The notes under the pieces are model-generated. The model had not been told where the DNA came from. It saw only the letters and a program-made list of their open reading frames with translations, and ran no database searches. Shown piece by piece: positions 36,537 through 47,854 of a DNA stretch of 64,000 nt. The stretch covers positions 16,836,039-16,900,038 of the forward strand of contig CM025854.1 in NCBI GenBank assembly GCA_003952965.2, read 5' to 3'. A program made the translations under genes and the position numbers. Source of the stretch: Morella rubra (taxonomy: Eukaryota > Streptophyta > Magnoliopsida > Fagales > Myricaceae). Position 1 is the first letter of the stretch. Each line of letters opens with the position of its first letter.

Positions 36537-37138
36537 GTTGAACATATAAACTTCTTCTTTGATTGACTTATATATTGTTCTATGTTTGATTACTTATGCT
36601 TGCTTACGAAAGAAAGCATTGACTAAGTTACTTTTCCGCTCCTCCATTGGTGTACTCTTTTTCTTTTGTCGAATCATGAGTGCTAAAGATATTATATTAG
36701 CTTTGTGAAAAGTTCTGTACTCTTGACGAGTTTAAGTTCTGCAACAACCAATCTCTCCTGGAACGGAAATCATGCAACCTGGAAATCCATTCTTTCTCTC
36801 CATATAAATCAGACAGAATCTATGGAAATATATAGAGAGAGAAAGCAAGGTCTGTTAATGGCATCTCAAGTATACACTTCATAACGTAAATTTATTCCTA
36901 AGCAAGTACTCTTTTGGTCTGACTAACGAAGAACGAGACCACACCCAGTGTTCTCGTTATAGTCCATTAAGTGCACTCTTTCTCATCGCTCGTGCCACAA
37001 AGCAAGAGGCCCTTTGGAGGAGAAGGGCAACGTTAAGAATCCCTACCAATTAAGTCTCTAACGCTACAAATCAATCCAACGGTTGCTAAATGTGATGGTA
37101 CCTTGGAACTTGCTCGAGCTTTAAGAACACCTCATGCA

Positions 37139-37146
37139 TATATAAA
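37139..37146 (+). promoter_or_regulatory. TATA box of the small cysteine-rich gene
   Basis: TATATAAA sits 109 bases before the ATG at 37248. Initiation about 30 bases downstream would give a leader of about 75 bases, normal for plant genes. Confidence 0.6.
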
Positions 37147-37247
37147 TGCCTCTGGTACCAGTTTCTCAGCTAACTCTTCTCCATTACCTCTAGGCTCTTC
37201 CCCTATATACAGAAGATTGAGATTGTAGTACAGAAGCCCGAAACACC

Positions 37248-37451
37248 ATGGTTTGTTTCTGTTTCCTCGTTGATCAAGAGCGGAAGGTGCGGCGGAGCAA
37301 GCCAGTGGCAGGAATTTGCTCACGGTGCGGGGGCGGGGCAAGTGTAGCTGACATGAAGACCGCTACACGATTTTGTCGTGTGCCATTCTATTGGAAATAT
37401 TGGAAAGCGATTGTATGCACGTTTTGTGGAGCAGTTCTTCGATCTTACTAG
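37248..37451 (+). CDS. 67-residue cysteine-rich zinc-ribbon-like protein
   Basis: A single-exon gene for a small plant protein that opens MVCFCFLVDQERKVRRSKP and ends VLRSY. It has two CxxC pairs, CSRCGG (residues 24-29) and CTFCGA (residues 57-62), about 30 residues apart, a layout that fits a zinc-ribbon fold. The middle holds VADMKTATRFC and PFYWKYWKA. The sequence resembles a family of short plant proteins that I recall only as uncharacterised, so I assign no function. There is no signal peptide or obvious membrane span. The only start with a TATA box at a sensible distance is this ATG. The gene lies about 700 bp downstream of the orphan cyclase exon on the same strand and appears intact. 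Confidence 0.8.
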   Translation: MVCFCFLVDQERKVRRSKPVAGICSRCGGGASVADMKTATRFCRVPFYWKYWKAIVCTFCGAVLRSY

Positions 37452-38887
37452 TAGATCTCGATCCGCGGGTCATTCGCTTTTGTATGGCTAACATATTAAG
37501 TTCTTGTGGGGGTAGAAATTTTGAGTTTGGTTGGATATTAGGGAGTAGCATTCTCTGGTCCATATGTATAACAGCAGTAATCTAGAATTTGAAGTAATCT
37601 ATCAAGGTCGGAACTTTGAGCCAGCTTTAGATGTTATTTTTCTCAGCAGACAAATTACTCAATAGTCTTTTAAGTTTCAGCAAATGGGTTCTATTTGTTT
37701 CAATTACTTGCTTATTAGTATAAGCAAATTAATGACTATCCTCTGTCGCATATCAAATAAAGATGGTAGAAGGCCTACGTGGGAACACACAGATTCAAGC
37801 AATGCGTATTCTTCGAGCTACAACCATCCGATGCCTCTAATAACTTTTTTTTTCTTTCTAATAACTTGATTGCACAAGAATGTCATCTCTCATTTGGTAC
37901 CCATTGAGGCCTGGTACCCACAGTTCCCCGTCCAACAGTCTCTGACTTTGCTTTTTGGACAACAGTCAATAATCTTGAGGGGCAAGCTTATTAAATGGTA
38001 TTTGCCGGAGCCAGGAGGTAAAACTGTGCTGCTCACATGCCCTCATTAAGATGTATGGCTGTATGCATTAACTGCGGTGTAAGTCAAATACCAAAAAGCA
38101 TACATCTAGTGAATCAGCCCTTTACAATTATGAACGTTTCAGACCTGGAAGGAAAGGACAACCTGGACCCGATTCATGTTCTTGTAGGGACAACATTGAG
38201 ATTGCCGTGGGGGCTGCAGCTTTCAACATTTATTTACTTCGTAGGAGGCGGCAAAAGTTTTTCTCCCTAATTTGTTTCCCCTCGCAGTCTCTCTTTCTAA
38301 TTAAGATGACAATTGCTCCCTAATCTTATGCAACTATAATAAACTTTACCAGTTAAACCAACTAGTAGTCTAGAAGCCACATTGTACGAAGCTTTTGACA
38401 TTGATGAGACATAGCTTCTTAGTCTAGGATCCTAGTTCCAGCCCTTATTTGATATGTTTGTTACCTACATGGTTTTATCCACTTCTTTATGTGGCAAATC
38501 TTGCCATCCAAATTCTTCTTGTTAATGCCAAACCTTAATTTTCAAATACGAGATCTCAATCAGTATTCTGAATTTGTTCAAAATATCTGCGCATCTATAA
38601 GATATATAATGATATTCACTTCAAGTTTTTCAGTACCTTGGAATGTCTGATGTAAATGGGGGCTGGTTAATGGGCTAGCCGCTAGTCAATCTCTCCAAGG
38701 TTTGCATAGCGTTAAATCCAACTCGTGAAGATACTGAGTTAGGTCTGTCCGAATTTGGTACACGTGTATAGGTGCTTAATTTTCCCTCGTTACTGAAAAA
38801 AATATCTATGATGCTATTTCAAAAATTTCAAACCTACTGCCGCCTTTAGTCCCCATTTATAGAAATTGATATGTGGCACCTTAAAAA
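37452..38887. other. Intergenic region, no supported gene
   Basis: Open frames at 37684-37869 and 38037-38270 have no recognisable domain and do not match later cyclase exons. The first few hundred bases may be the 3' UTR of the small gene. Confidence 0.4.
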
Positions 38888-39225
38888 TTTTAGGTTTAAT
38901 TAGCGATGGAGTCCATGTGGTATTGATTTTTAACAAATTAGTCATGAGGTACGATTTTGAGCAAATTGATCCTTGTGGTCCATTTTTCAGATATATGAGT
39001 CATTTTATCAATTAAAAAATTAATCGATAATGAAAATAGCGTCTCGATTAGGCTATCAAACCTTGACCCCATATCGATCTTTCGTTAATCAACTAATTTT
39101 TTATGAACAAAAGAACTCATATGTCTAAAAAATAGACCACATGATCGATATATTCAAAATTGTAAGGACTAATTTATTAAATTTCAATACCATAAGGACT
39201 GTAGCGATAATTATGCTTAAGTTTT
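38888..39225. mobile_element. Foldback MITE (element B)
   Basis: The left half (AATTAGCGATGGAGTCCATG..., GGTATTGA, ACAAATTAGTC) recurs inverted in the right half (near 39225-39140). Features such as GTCCNTRTGGTATTGA, AAATTAGTCMT and GTGGTC(C/T)ATTTTT pair in order around a centre near 39040. There is no coding capacity. Confidence 0.7.
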
Positions 39226-39295
39226 AAAAACCCCACCTCCCCCTTTGGTCCCTATATATATATATATAGTTTTTATAAAAATTAATATTAACCGA

Positions 39296-40532
39296 CACTA
39301 CAACAAATTTGGATTTTAGCGGCCAAATGGAATGGTCGTCTAAACTCTAAATATCATCACAATAAGATATATCGGGACCAAATGAGATGGTCGGTGAGTG
39401 GTCGAAAATACTCCATGGACATATTTCTTAGGGAACCATTTTAAGAAGTCATCACAAAATTGCGACCAAATTTTAAAAAGTCGTCGCAAAATCGCAACCA
39501 AATTTTAAAGTCATCTCAAAATTGCTGCCATATTATTTTGTCACTCATATGTATGGACGACTTTTTTATGTTCTTTGTAAATTAATGGGGCCGACCAGAA
39601 TAAGTTGGTTGCTAAAGATACTAATATGGCTTCCAAAAATCATTTGCCAACCGAACATGTGCTCGCTAAATACACTAATGTTGGCCACTAAAAACCATTT
39701 GCCACGAAAAGAAGTAGTCGCTAAAAATCTGAAGTCCATAACTACCCTTTACAAAAAAAAATATTTTGTAATGAGTCTCACTCCTAAGCATGTATGATGT
39801 GGAAACCACTTAAACCAAAATCTATAAAATCAACATCTCATACCCAAAAGTAATTTGATCTTAAAGCAAGGCACCAACGTCTTCAATTGCCCAAAAAGTG
39901 TCAACTGTCCAGTGGAGACCATCTACAATATTCTAACAAGTTTGGTCCAACATATCAACAACAAAAAATGGGTTTCATCCCAACATATTAACTTGCTATC
40001 ACAAGCCCTGCACAACAAGAGGTAAATATTCAAGCTCCAACATTTTGCAGAAAACTAATAATGTAAATATGAGAACATGTTTGGTAATATAAATAATGAT
40101 AGTCGTTAAATTTCTCACCTTATTAGTGACTGTCTCTGTGTCTCTCCCTCAGTTGGTGTTTGTGTCATGAACTGAGCCATGACTTGATCATATGAGTGAC
40201 ATCTATCTATTAGACTCTTTAAATCATTTTGTATTTGATCGTACTTTTCCTGCATAATCTCCAATTCACTCTTGTACTTATCCACTTACTGGGTGAGGTA
40301 GATGACTTGGAGGAGTGATGGTGGAGCATAACAAACTTTCCTAAACCAATGGCATAATGACGTTATTTCGTCACTGTTTTTCCTTTCAAAGCCAATTGGG
40401 GCAACACCTTTGTTTGTAGTTGCTAAAATTATAGTAGAGATGAGTCTGTGATTATCGAAATCTACTATTTGCGATGAAATCTAACTCATTGCTAAGAATT
40501 TTGTTGCTACAGTCTGTGTTTTTCTTGTAGTG
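39296..40532. mobile_element. CACTA (En/Spm) transposon, deletion derivative
   Basis: The left end is CACTACAACAAATTTGGATT and the right end, read inverted, is CACTACAAGAAAAACACAG. Both have the CACTACAA(G/C)AAA terminus of plant CACTA elements. The left subterminal region carries repeated AAATTTTAAAAAGTCGTCGC and GTTGCTAAA-like motifs, as in the binding arrays of this superfamily. Flanking triplets CGA and CAA do not match perfectly, so the 3-bp duplication has decayed or the element is old. At 1.24 kb it lacks most of the transposase but keeps a C-terminal piece on the minus strand. Confidence 0.85.
40127..40425 (-). pseudogene. CACTA transposase C-terminal remnant
   Basis: On the minus strand one frame reads KGVAPIGFERKNSDEI, then FRKVCYAPPSLLQVIYLTQ, a stop, and KYKSELEIMQEKYDQIQ, SLIDRCHSYDQVMAQFM and TQTPTEGETQ. 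The charged heptad-like stretch is a likely coiled coil, as in the C-terminal part of plant Ptta/En/Spm transposases. The position inside CACTA ends supports this. It is a non-functional fragment with at least one in-frame stop. Confidence 0.65.
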
Positions 40533-42149
40533 CAATCAAATATTTAAAATGTATGTTTATTAAATTTTAAGATTTAGCTTGAATCTTGAAAAATTATAAT
40601 TGTTTTATTGAAAAATTATAATTGTTTCTTGTTACAATATGGTTCACAATAAAACTAGAAATGTGCTGTTTACTTCTATTTTTCTTGATCCCTTCAAATA
40701 CTCACTTGTTTCTATCTATTTTCTTTCTATTTTCTCAACAAATATAATTTGAAGAAAAATATTAAATGTTATAAATTTGAGATTTTGGGAAGAAATTTTT
40801 TTTTTAAATCCAAGATTCGTGCTGATAATAAAGCACATATTCTTAAGTTAGTAACTTACTAATAATATCATTGTATCTTAAATTAAAAATATACACATGT
40901 TTTATATTACATACTTTTGTTACATTAAATAAAACATTATTAAATTATAAAGTCAAAGTCTCGAAATATCAGGCTTCATCACTCCTATTTTTACTTCATA
41001 GACATTTCAAGTGGAATTTGTAAAGACATTTTGGTAATTTAATTAAGTGAAAGGTTTACATAAGGATTTGTCTGAGTTTTGTTGAATTGAAGGAGAAATA
41101 AAAACACATAATCTATATTCTTTTAATGGTCTTAAAAATGTTTTTGAAATAAAAAAATATTCAAATCCAAATATGATTTCTTTCAAAGAAAAAACATTTT
41201 AATTTCATTAAAAAATTTATCTAATCACTGGACTCTTTTTTAATGAAAAATAAAACAAAAATTAAGAAAAATATATTTTTACAAACATTTCATCCCAAAC
41301 ATATTTGAATGTTTTTTCCAAACATATTTTTTTACACTAAAAAAATATATCTCAAAAAAGTTCTTAATCATTAAAAATAAAGTCCTCAAAAACAAAAATA
41401 AACATAGCCATTATTTCTATGAACCCCACCATTCTCACAAACGTATAAAAATATACCTTAGAAAATTTTCTTAACTATGAAAAAAAAAATTCATAACTAA
41501 ATTAAATATACCCAATTTTATCCTGAAACTTAAGTCTTTCTAGGCTATGACTTTTATATTTTCGTCAAACCTTTGGGAATAGTGCATTTTCGTGATATTT
41601 GTATGTCAATGTGCTTGTGTTGGCAAGTTCTAAATTCACATGACTGTATTTCCACTAAAAATTAGCAAACAATTGAAAGAAAATATCAAGTTCATATTTG
41701 AATGAAAGGAAAATATATTTTAAAAAAATTTATTAGATTTTAAAAAAATCTTTCTAATCACTGAAATTTAATTGTTAGTAAAACCAGACCTAATACGATT
41801 AAAGAATTTAACTAAAAAGTTACCCAGCTCCCTGCATGTCTTTAGAATAAAATTAATAAAAATTATAATTTAAATACTTAAAATTTATTTTAAAAAAATG
41901 GAATTAGCGATGCTCTTGCTCTTGCTCTTGGGGTGGTGGAGGGACCTCCCCATCCTGCAACCTGCCACCCCTCAGCCTCAGCTAGTTGGAGGCGGGGTGG
42001 ATCGACATCCACACTGGCAGAGGCAAAACCAGCGCAGGGCAGCGGTTGGTTCCTCCAAACATCAAATTGTTATAGGTGTTTTGCTTGAATACCCCAGCCC
42101 GCCCAACCCAGCCCGCGCCCCCATTGCGAAATTGTTTTTCTATCTATGG
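40533..42149. other. AT-rich intergenic DNA with MITE-like pieces
   Basis: At 41250-41470 there are CCCAAACATATTTGAATG and AAAAATATATCTCAAAAAA motifs resembling the element at 13914-14375, but clear ends are missing. The open frame at 41898-42206 has a Leu-rich start and no recognisable domain. It partly overlaps the LINE 3' end that follows and I do not call it a gene. Confidence 0.35.
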
Positions 42150-42437
42150 GGTACAAGACGCAAAAGATGGAAAAGAAAAGGAAGTGAAAAATTTGCTGAA
42201 ACTTAGAAGCTTCTTCTCCGCGCACAGATCGTGTTCCTTGTCGTGGATTCCTAGAGATAGAAATATTTTTTTCTCATTTTATAGCTCATTGGGCTGCGGC
42301 CAGTAATCTCTTTGGTTCAGTTGACATTTCGACTATCCCCACACATATGTTAGTGCGGGGCTGAACTTTATTTGATTTCTAGTTTTCATTGATGTTGATG
42401 TTGCCAAGAAGAAAAAAAAAAAAAAAAAAAAAAAAAA
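42150..42437 (+). mobile_element. LINE 3' end (RVT_3-type RNase H) with poly(A)
   Basis: One frame reads FFSAHRSCSLSWIPRDRNI (about 42202-42268), again the SWIPR.(R/Q)N motif of RVT_3 RNase H domains. Sequence in the next frame reads AHWAAASNLFG. The copy ends TTGCCAAGAAG with a 26-base A run at 42412-42437. The end is shared with the copy at 34830-35089, so both come from one LINE family. It is 5'-truncated and frameshifted. Confidence 0.7.
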
Positions 42438-43085
42438 GAAGCAGAAGTTTATGCTGAAGATGAGTTGGTAATAAATGGGTGGGTAGAGAAAGACAGGCAC
42501 AAAGAGACAGAGAGAGACCCTAAAAAGGAACGATAGAGAAGAATGCAAAGAAGGCAAGAGAGTTATTGAGAAGAGGAAATGAGATATTTAAAATAGAAGT
42601 CGAGGTAAAGAGAGAATCACGAAAGAGGCTTGGAACTATAAAATAAGAGATAGGTCCTAAGAGGTCTCACTCAATAAGGCTGGTGTCACGAGGTTTCCTC
42701 TAAAAATAAAAATAAAAAGCATATAAATTTTTGACTTAATTTTCAATGAGATATATATATAGTGTTATAATTACAAACAAAAAAGCAAATATATTTAATT
42801 TGCGCCCAGATAAATATTATCTCAAAACTATAATAAATGCTTAGAAGAAGAAACTAATAAATGCTATGAATTGTAAATTTGCTTAATGATTTGTGAATAA
42901 TTAAAACTTGAATAATGATTATGAATCCGTTAATTTTGTTTAAAGAATAAATACGTCAAAAGAAAATTTGTCATTTTATCTTAAAAGTTCGCAAATTAAG
43001 TCTGCACACAGGGATAAGAGAAATGACTCAGGTGTCATCTGGAAATGCAGTTAGCCGATTATTAAAACCAAGTTCCGGATCTCTC
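42438..43085. other. Intergenic region upstream of NAF1
   Basis: GA-rich stretches at 42490-42620 and AT-rich DNA after that. No coding sequence was recognised. Confidence 0.4.
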
Positions 43086-43087
43086 CA

Positions 43088-43093
43088 TGGGCC
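43088..43093 (+). promoter_or_regulatory. Site II-like TGGGCC element
   Basis: TGGGCC lies about 450 bases upstream of the NAF1 ATG. TGGGCY (site II) elements are bound by TCP factors and occur with telo-boxes in promoters of plant ribosome-related genes. One hexamer alone is weak evidence. Confidence 0.35.
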
Positions 43094-43365
43094 ACAAATC
43101 ATTAAACCCTTCGTTTTTCTTGGCTCTCTGCAGTGGCTTAGTTTACACAAGATTTATGTGATGCCATCTTCCGTACATCTCCCTCTCCCTCTCTGTTATG
43201 TTTTTTTTTTTCTACCTGTTCAAAGCAATGTTAAAAAGCGACTTTTTTGGGTTTAATTCCACAAAATAGAATGTGCCGTCAAACGTCGTCGTTTAGTTCG
43301 CAAAATTAACGAAATTCCTGCCTTGTTCTCCGAACTTCTATTTTGTTCTCCTCTTAAATTCTCAA

Positions 43366-43424
43366 AAACCCTAACTCCAACTCCCTAGGGTTTAAGAAGA
43401 AACTCTTCCCAAACAAAAACCCTA
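43366..43424 (+). promoter_or_regulatory. Cluster of three telo-box motifs before NAF1
   Basis: AAACCCTA occurs at 43366 (as AAACCCTAA) and 43417, and its complement TAGGGTTT at 43386. The three lie within 60 bases and about 120-180 bases before the NAF1 ATG. Telo-boxes of this kind mark promoters or leaders of plant ribosomal-protein and ribosome-biogenesis genes, which agrees with the product. Confidence 0.65.
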
Positions 43425-43438
43425 CTTCACCCTTAACC

Positions 43439-43449
43439 TATATATATAT
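43439..43449 (+). promoter_or_regulatory. TATA-like element of NAF1
   Basis: TATATATATAT lies about 100 bases before the ATG at 43543. Whether it is the true TATA box or part of the leader cannot be told, since the telo-boxes lie upstream of it. Confidence 0.4.
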
Positions 43450-43542
43450 TGGCTTGCTTTTCCCCTGCAATGGAACTTCCCTTCTCTTTGCCCGGTCCAA
43501 AAATAGCCCTAATAACCCTGATTTTCTCTTCTTGCCTTGGAA

Positions 43543-46500
43543 ATGGTAGGTTTCTTCTCTGAACCCTCCATTGATGATCTCGACCAAGCTCCAAACTTCA
43601 AGGATTCAAACAGTGCACTTGACCCTTTCGACCCCACATCCACCGAATCCTCATTCCCAGATTCTTTCCTCGATTTCGATTTCGTAAAGGATTGGTTGGA
43701 GGATACAATCCCAGAGATGGATGATATGGGAAAGATTGAGCTTGGGGCTCCAGAGAAGCCCATTGAGCTTGTTCCAGACCAGATTCCACGTGGTTCTGAG
43801 CTAATCTGTGATGGGTCGAAGCTAAATGATAATAGGTCTGAGCAAATTATTCGTGGGTGTGACCCTAGTGTTGATGGGTCTGGGTTTGCCATGAAGGTGG
43901 AGAAGGGGGAGGGCGAAAAACTGGGGAACTTTAGCTCTTGTATTGAGTTAGAGATGGGGAAGGTTAGTTTGGTAGGTGAGGCTTGTAATTTGGGTCTTGC
44001 TGGTGGGAATGATGTGAAGAGAGAGATAGAAAGTGACGAGGATGGGAGTGGAAGTTCGGAGTCCGCGAGTGAAAGCACGTCTTCATCAGGGGCAACTTCG
44101 AGTAGTGTTAGTAGTAGTGATGATGAGCAGGAGGAGGTGGAGGAGAAAAAGGAAGTGAAGGTGGAGGCCAAAATGAGTGCTGATGAGACAGGTGAAGTTG
44201 AAGAAGGCGAGATAAGGGACGTTGATGAGCAGGAGATGGTTGATGGGACTGATGATTATGAGGAAGACGAGCATGCCGAGGAAGACGACGAAGATGTGAT
44301 GCTTGATTGGAGCGACGTTGATGAGGATGGAGGAGTTGCTACAAAAGGACCAATTAAATCAATGAATGAGCTTGAGGTACCATATTTTCATTTTCGTTTC
44401 GTATTTGTAGTTTGCTCTATATTGTCTGATTTGTGTTCTTCCAAACATAAGGAATGCATCATATTTGCCTGGATAAATGGCTATAAATGGTTTGGTACGT
44501 TGCTTTTAGCCTAGAATAGATCTGGGATGTTGCGGTTAGAATAGGGAGATCTTGACATTTGTATTGTTTCTCTTTTCAAGGACAATTCCTGCTGGTTGTT
44601 TGCTGCAGCAAGTAAACATATCCTGCAGCGGACATTTATGAGTGTAAAATGACACGGCTAATTCAGAGTGGCCATGGAGTCTACTAATCGTTGCCTAGGA
44701 GCATAGTATTGTATTCAGTATCTTAAACTAAACAACTAACGCCCTCGAGGAATGAATGCGTAGTGCCTAATTGCATGGTTGGTTGATTTTACTGGGATCG
44801 AAAGACCTTTAAGAGAAATACAGTAATATTTATGGCTCTCTAACTTATTAAGGATAAAAACTAATCTCTTGCCCTCTCTCACTAACGCAATCACCTCACA
44901 CAGAGGTTTACCTTCATTGTGCCTGCGTGAGCAATTGTTTACAATTGTTTTATGATGGATTTTAGTTGAGGTTCTTCTTATTGATGTCCTTACATGACAA
45001 TAATTTCTTTGGGTTGATCTTCTTTACAGCAGGCCCCTAAGTATATTGTGGGAGTTACAGGGAGTTCAAGAACTTAATTTTTAAGGCAAAGTAAGGCTTC
45101 TCTTGCATAAGAGTTAATGGAGGCTTAACATTTATTTTGAAATTAGTTGTTCTTGGGAAATGCCGTCTTCAAAATTGAGGATTAGAGTGGTTATATATCA
45201 TAGTAAAAATTGTGAATGAACTTATGACCATATATGTTGTTCTCTGTCCTTAGTGTGCCTCTTAACATGTCTTTCTGTAAAACTTGCTCCCTGCACCTGG
45301 CAGACCACATGTTAATTTAGATATATAGCATTCCTTATCTTCCTGGCTACACTTTGAGACACGTGTCAGCTCAAATTCGGAATGTAGCAGTGGACAGTAT
45401 CCCATAGCTAAATATCTCTGATGAGTCTATTGTGGGAGTAGTAGTTCTCGGTCTCTGTCTGTGTTGGATGTCCCTTACCTGTGCTGCTTGACCTATTAAA
45501 ATGAACTTTTACGAACTTGTTGCTCATGAGTTGGGCAAAGTGAGTTTGAAACATCTGCTGTCTCTATGGTATCTTTTGACATGTGACACCTCCATGGGAA
45601 ACACTCATGCTTTCCTTTAGTTTATATCCCAGAAAAAGGCTTCTAATAAACATTACTCGGATTATTCATGCAATTAATGAAGCTAAGTTTTTAGGCTTTT
45701 ATTGTAACATATTAGCCTGCAATAAAGTGTGTTGAATGTCGCAGGTACTCCCTCCAGTTCCTCCAGTGGACGTGACGCTGCAACCACATCATCAGATGAT
45801 ACCTATGGGAGTTGTCTTGTCGGTGAGTTTCTCGAAACCATAATCATATAACCTCCATGCCTCCCTCCTCCTTCCCTCCTCCCTCCTCTTTGGGAATGGC
45901 AAGTTACACACACTAGGGGTCTTGATCCCAGAACCATATTCTCCATCCTGCTCTTAACTGGGAAGGAGATGCAATGTGAGCTGGAGCTCATTGGCACATG
46001 CATTGGGCCTATATTATCACAACAAAACTCCTTATTCTTACATGACATCTGCTGGTCACTTAAATTTCGTTCCTTTAGGAGCTCAATGGCCCCTTAAGCA
46101 GCTTCATATTGATTTTGTACTGGTGACTAGATGAGTTTGATGATGTTGTTTAGCAATTTACAGATAATTGGTGCCCAACTCATAGTGGAAGGATTGGAGA
46201 AGCACAACCCTCTTACAGAGGGTTCTATCCTCTGGATAACTGAACGCAGAGCCCCACTAGGGCTGGTGGATGAAATATTTGGACCTGTAAAAAATCCTTA
46301 CTATAAGGTAAGATACAACTCAGATGGTGAGGTCCCTTCTGGGATCCTTGCTGGCACTTTGATCTCATTTGTTGCAGACTTCGCCAATCATGTGCTCAAT
46401 GACAAGGATCTCTACAAGAAAGGATATGATGCATCTGGTGCTAATGATGAAGAGGTGTTCGATGAGGCAGAGTTTTCAGATGATGAGAAAGAGGCTGAGT

Positions 46501-47258
46501 ACAGGAGAATGCAGAAGATGACTAAGAGGGGCATGAATGACCAGAACATTAGCAGCAAGAAAAACAATAGAAAGAAAGGCAACTGTCGGGATGGGCCCTG
46601 GAGAAGTGCTCAACCTTCACCAAGGCAACCACAGACAAGCATTGGTCGGGTAGCCTCCAACCAAAACCAGCATAATTTCTCACCCGCTGCTGCCTTTGTA
46701 GGACAAAGTTTTGTTAGTGGTACTGGCTTAGTTCCACCATTTCCACCCACAGCTCAGACAGTTTGGACAAATGGGATGCCGTTTCAGCCACCACAGACTG
46801 CAATCTTTCCTAATGGATTTCCAACTAATGGTATGACTTGGCTCGCACAGAATCCGTACCAGCATCAGATGCCTCTACCGAACAGAATGATGTTTCAGCA
46901 GCAGTTTGATCCTAGTCAGAGGTCACTTCCTACTGCTATCCTACCAGCTGAACAGTCAAATATGTTTGTTGGACCCACTTGTGCTCAAGGGCTTGTGGAT
47001 CGAAATGGCATTAATCAAATGACATTTGGGTTGGGTTTACAGGGTCAACGCATTCACCCATCGATGAATATGGGAGAACAAGTTGTTCTGTCCAATGAAT
47101 CACAAGTCGAACAAAACTGTAATATGCAACAATCTGTTTTCACTCCAGGCAGTGTCGACCAGCAGATTAATTCAGTTGCATCTTCTGGTCGTGGAAGGAA
47201 ACCATATCGTCGAGGCGGTGGTCGTTTCACAGGAGCAAGAGGTTGGCATCAATCATAA
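43543..47258 (+). CDS. NAF1: H/ACA snoRNP assembly factor NAF1 (three exons)
   Basis: This gene codes for the assembly factor that holds the place of GAR1 on immature H/ACA snoRNPs in the nucleus, needed for pseudouridylation guides. Exons: 43543-44376 (278 codons, donor GAG|GTACCA), 45745-45822 (26 codons, acceptor GTCGCAG) and 46164-47258 (364 codons and TAA, acceptor TTTACAG). All junctions fall between codons. The protein has 668 residues. The N-terminal part is acidic, with Ser/Glu/Asp runs around residues 165-260. The Gar1/Naf1 domain runs from about residue 279 (VLPPVPPVDVTL, PHHQMIPMGVVLS) through LTEGSILWITERR and LGLVDEIFGPVKNPYY (about 337-351). A conserved DEEVFDEAEFSDDEKEAEYRRM follows. 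The C-terminal third is rich in Pro, Gln, Asn and Met and ends in an RGG-like tail (GRGRKPYRRGGGRF). The ATG at 43543 is the first in frame. The gene looks intact and converges on ULT1. Confidence 0.95.
44377..45744 (+). other. NAF1 intron 1
   Basis: A 1368-base intron with GT and AG ends. I see no nested gene or clear repeat in it. It is T-rich, as usual for plant introns. Confidence 0.85.
45823..46163 (+). other. NAF1 intron 2
   Basis: A 341-base intron from GTGAGT to TTTACAG. It holds a CT-rich tract near 45858-45892 and nothing else of note. Confidence 0.88.
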
Positions 47259-47854
47259 TGAGGTCCTTTTAGTTGCATGTTCTGGCATGTGTTTCCTATG
47301 CTTCTGATAATATGTAAAAAAGACTTTACCATGTGCAGTTTGCTGTTCTTGTTGTTGGTTCTGTAACGCAGGCAGCCTCTAGTGGCTTTTTATAGATATG
47401 TTGTACTTTTATTTAACGAGTGTTTTCTCTATAAGCTCTGTTTATAGTCATTTTCTCATATTCTTTTTCTGGATTAAACTACTAAAGGAATAAACTGAGG
47501 TCGATGACTCCATATGACTTACCAAGTTTCTGTACCCCCTAACTGCGGAGGGGCGGGTAGTTGAAGAATAGTTGAAGAATACAAATACGTAGAGAACGAT
47601 ACATTTCTGAAAGACATTTATTGGGGAAGAGCGGGTATTGCTTATCGTTCTTTTAACTGATTCCAACGAGTTTAAATTTAGTTTTTCGATATTTCTTTGC
47701 GCGGTATAAAGCACAGCATCTGTGTGAGGGACGCGTCTTCAGATATCCCTTTCGTACAATTGTCGTCAAAACCTGACATATGTCGGCTACTGTTTGCGTG
47801 GGGCACGGTTAGATCACGAAGGATATAGGACCCGAAAGCGTCTTTACTCTTTAG
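47259..47854. other. NAF1 3' UTR and intergenic DNA
   Basis: The first 150-200 bases are probably the NAF1 3' UTR. No AATAAA hexamer is obvious near the stop, which is common in plants. The rest has no recognisable content. Confidence 0.4.

Noticed and set aside
41898-42206. 102-codon open frame with a Leu-rich start
   Set aside because: It looks like a signal peptide at first, but no mature protein family follows, and it partly overlaps a LINE 3' end.
43509-44171. 220-codon minus-strand open frame opposite NAF1 exon 1
   Set aside because: It is the Ser-rich antisense shadow of the acidic NAF1 exon and has no gene features of its own.
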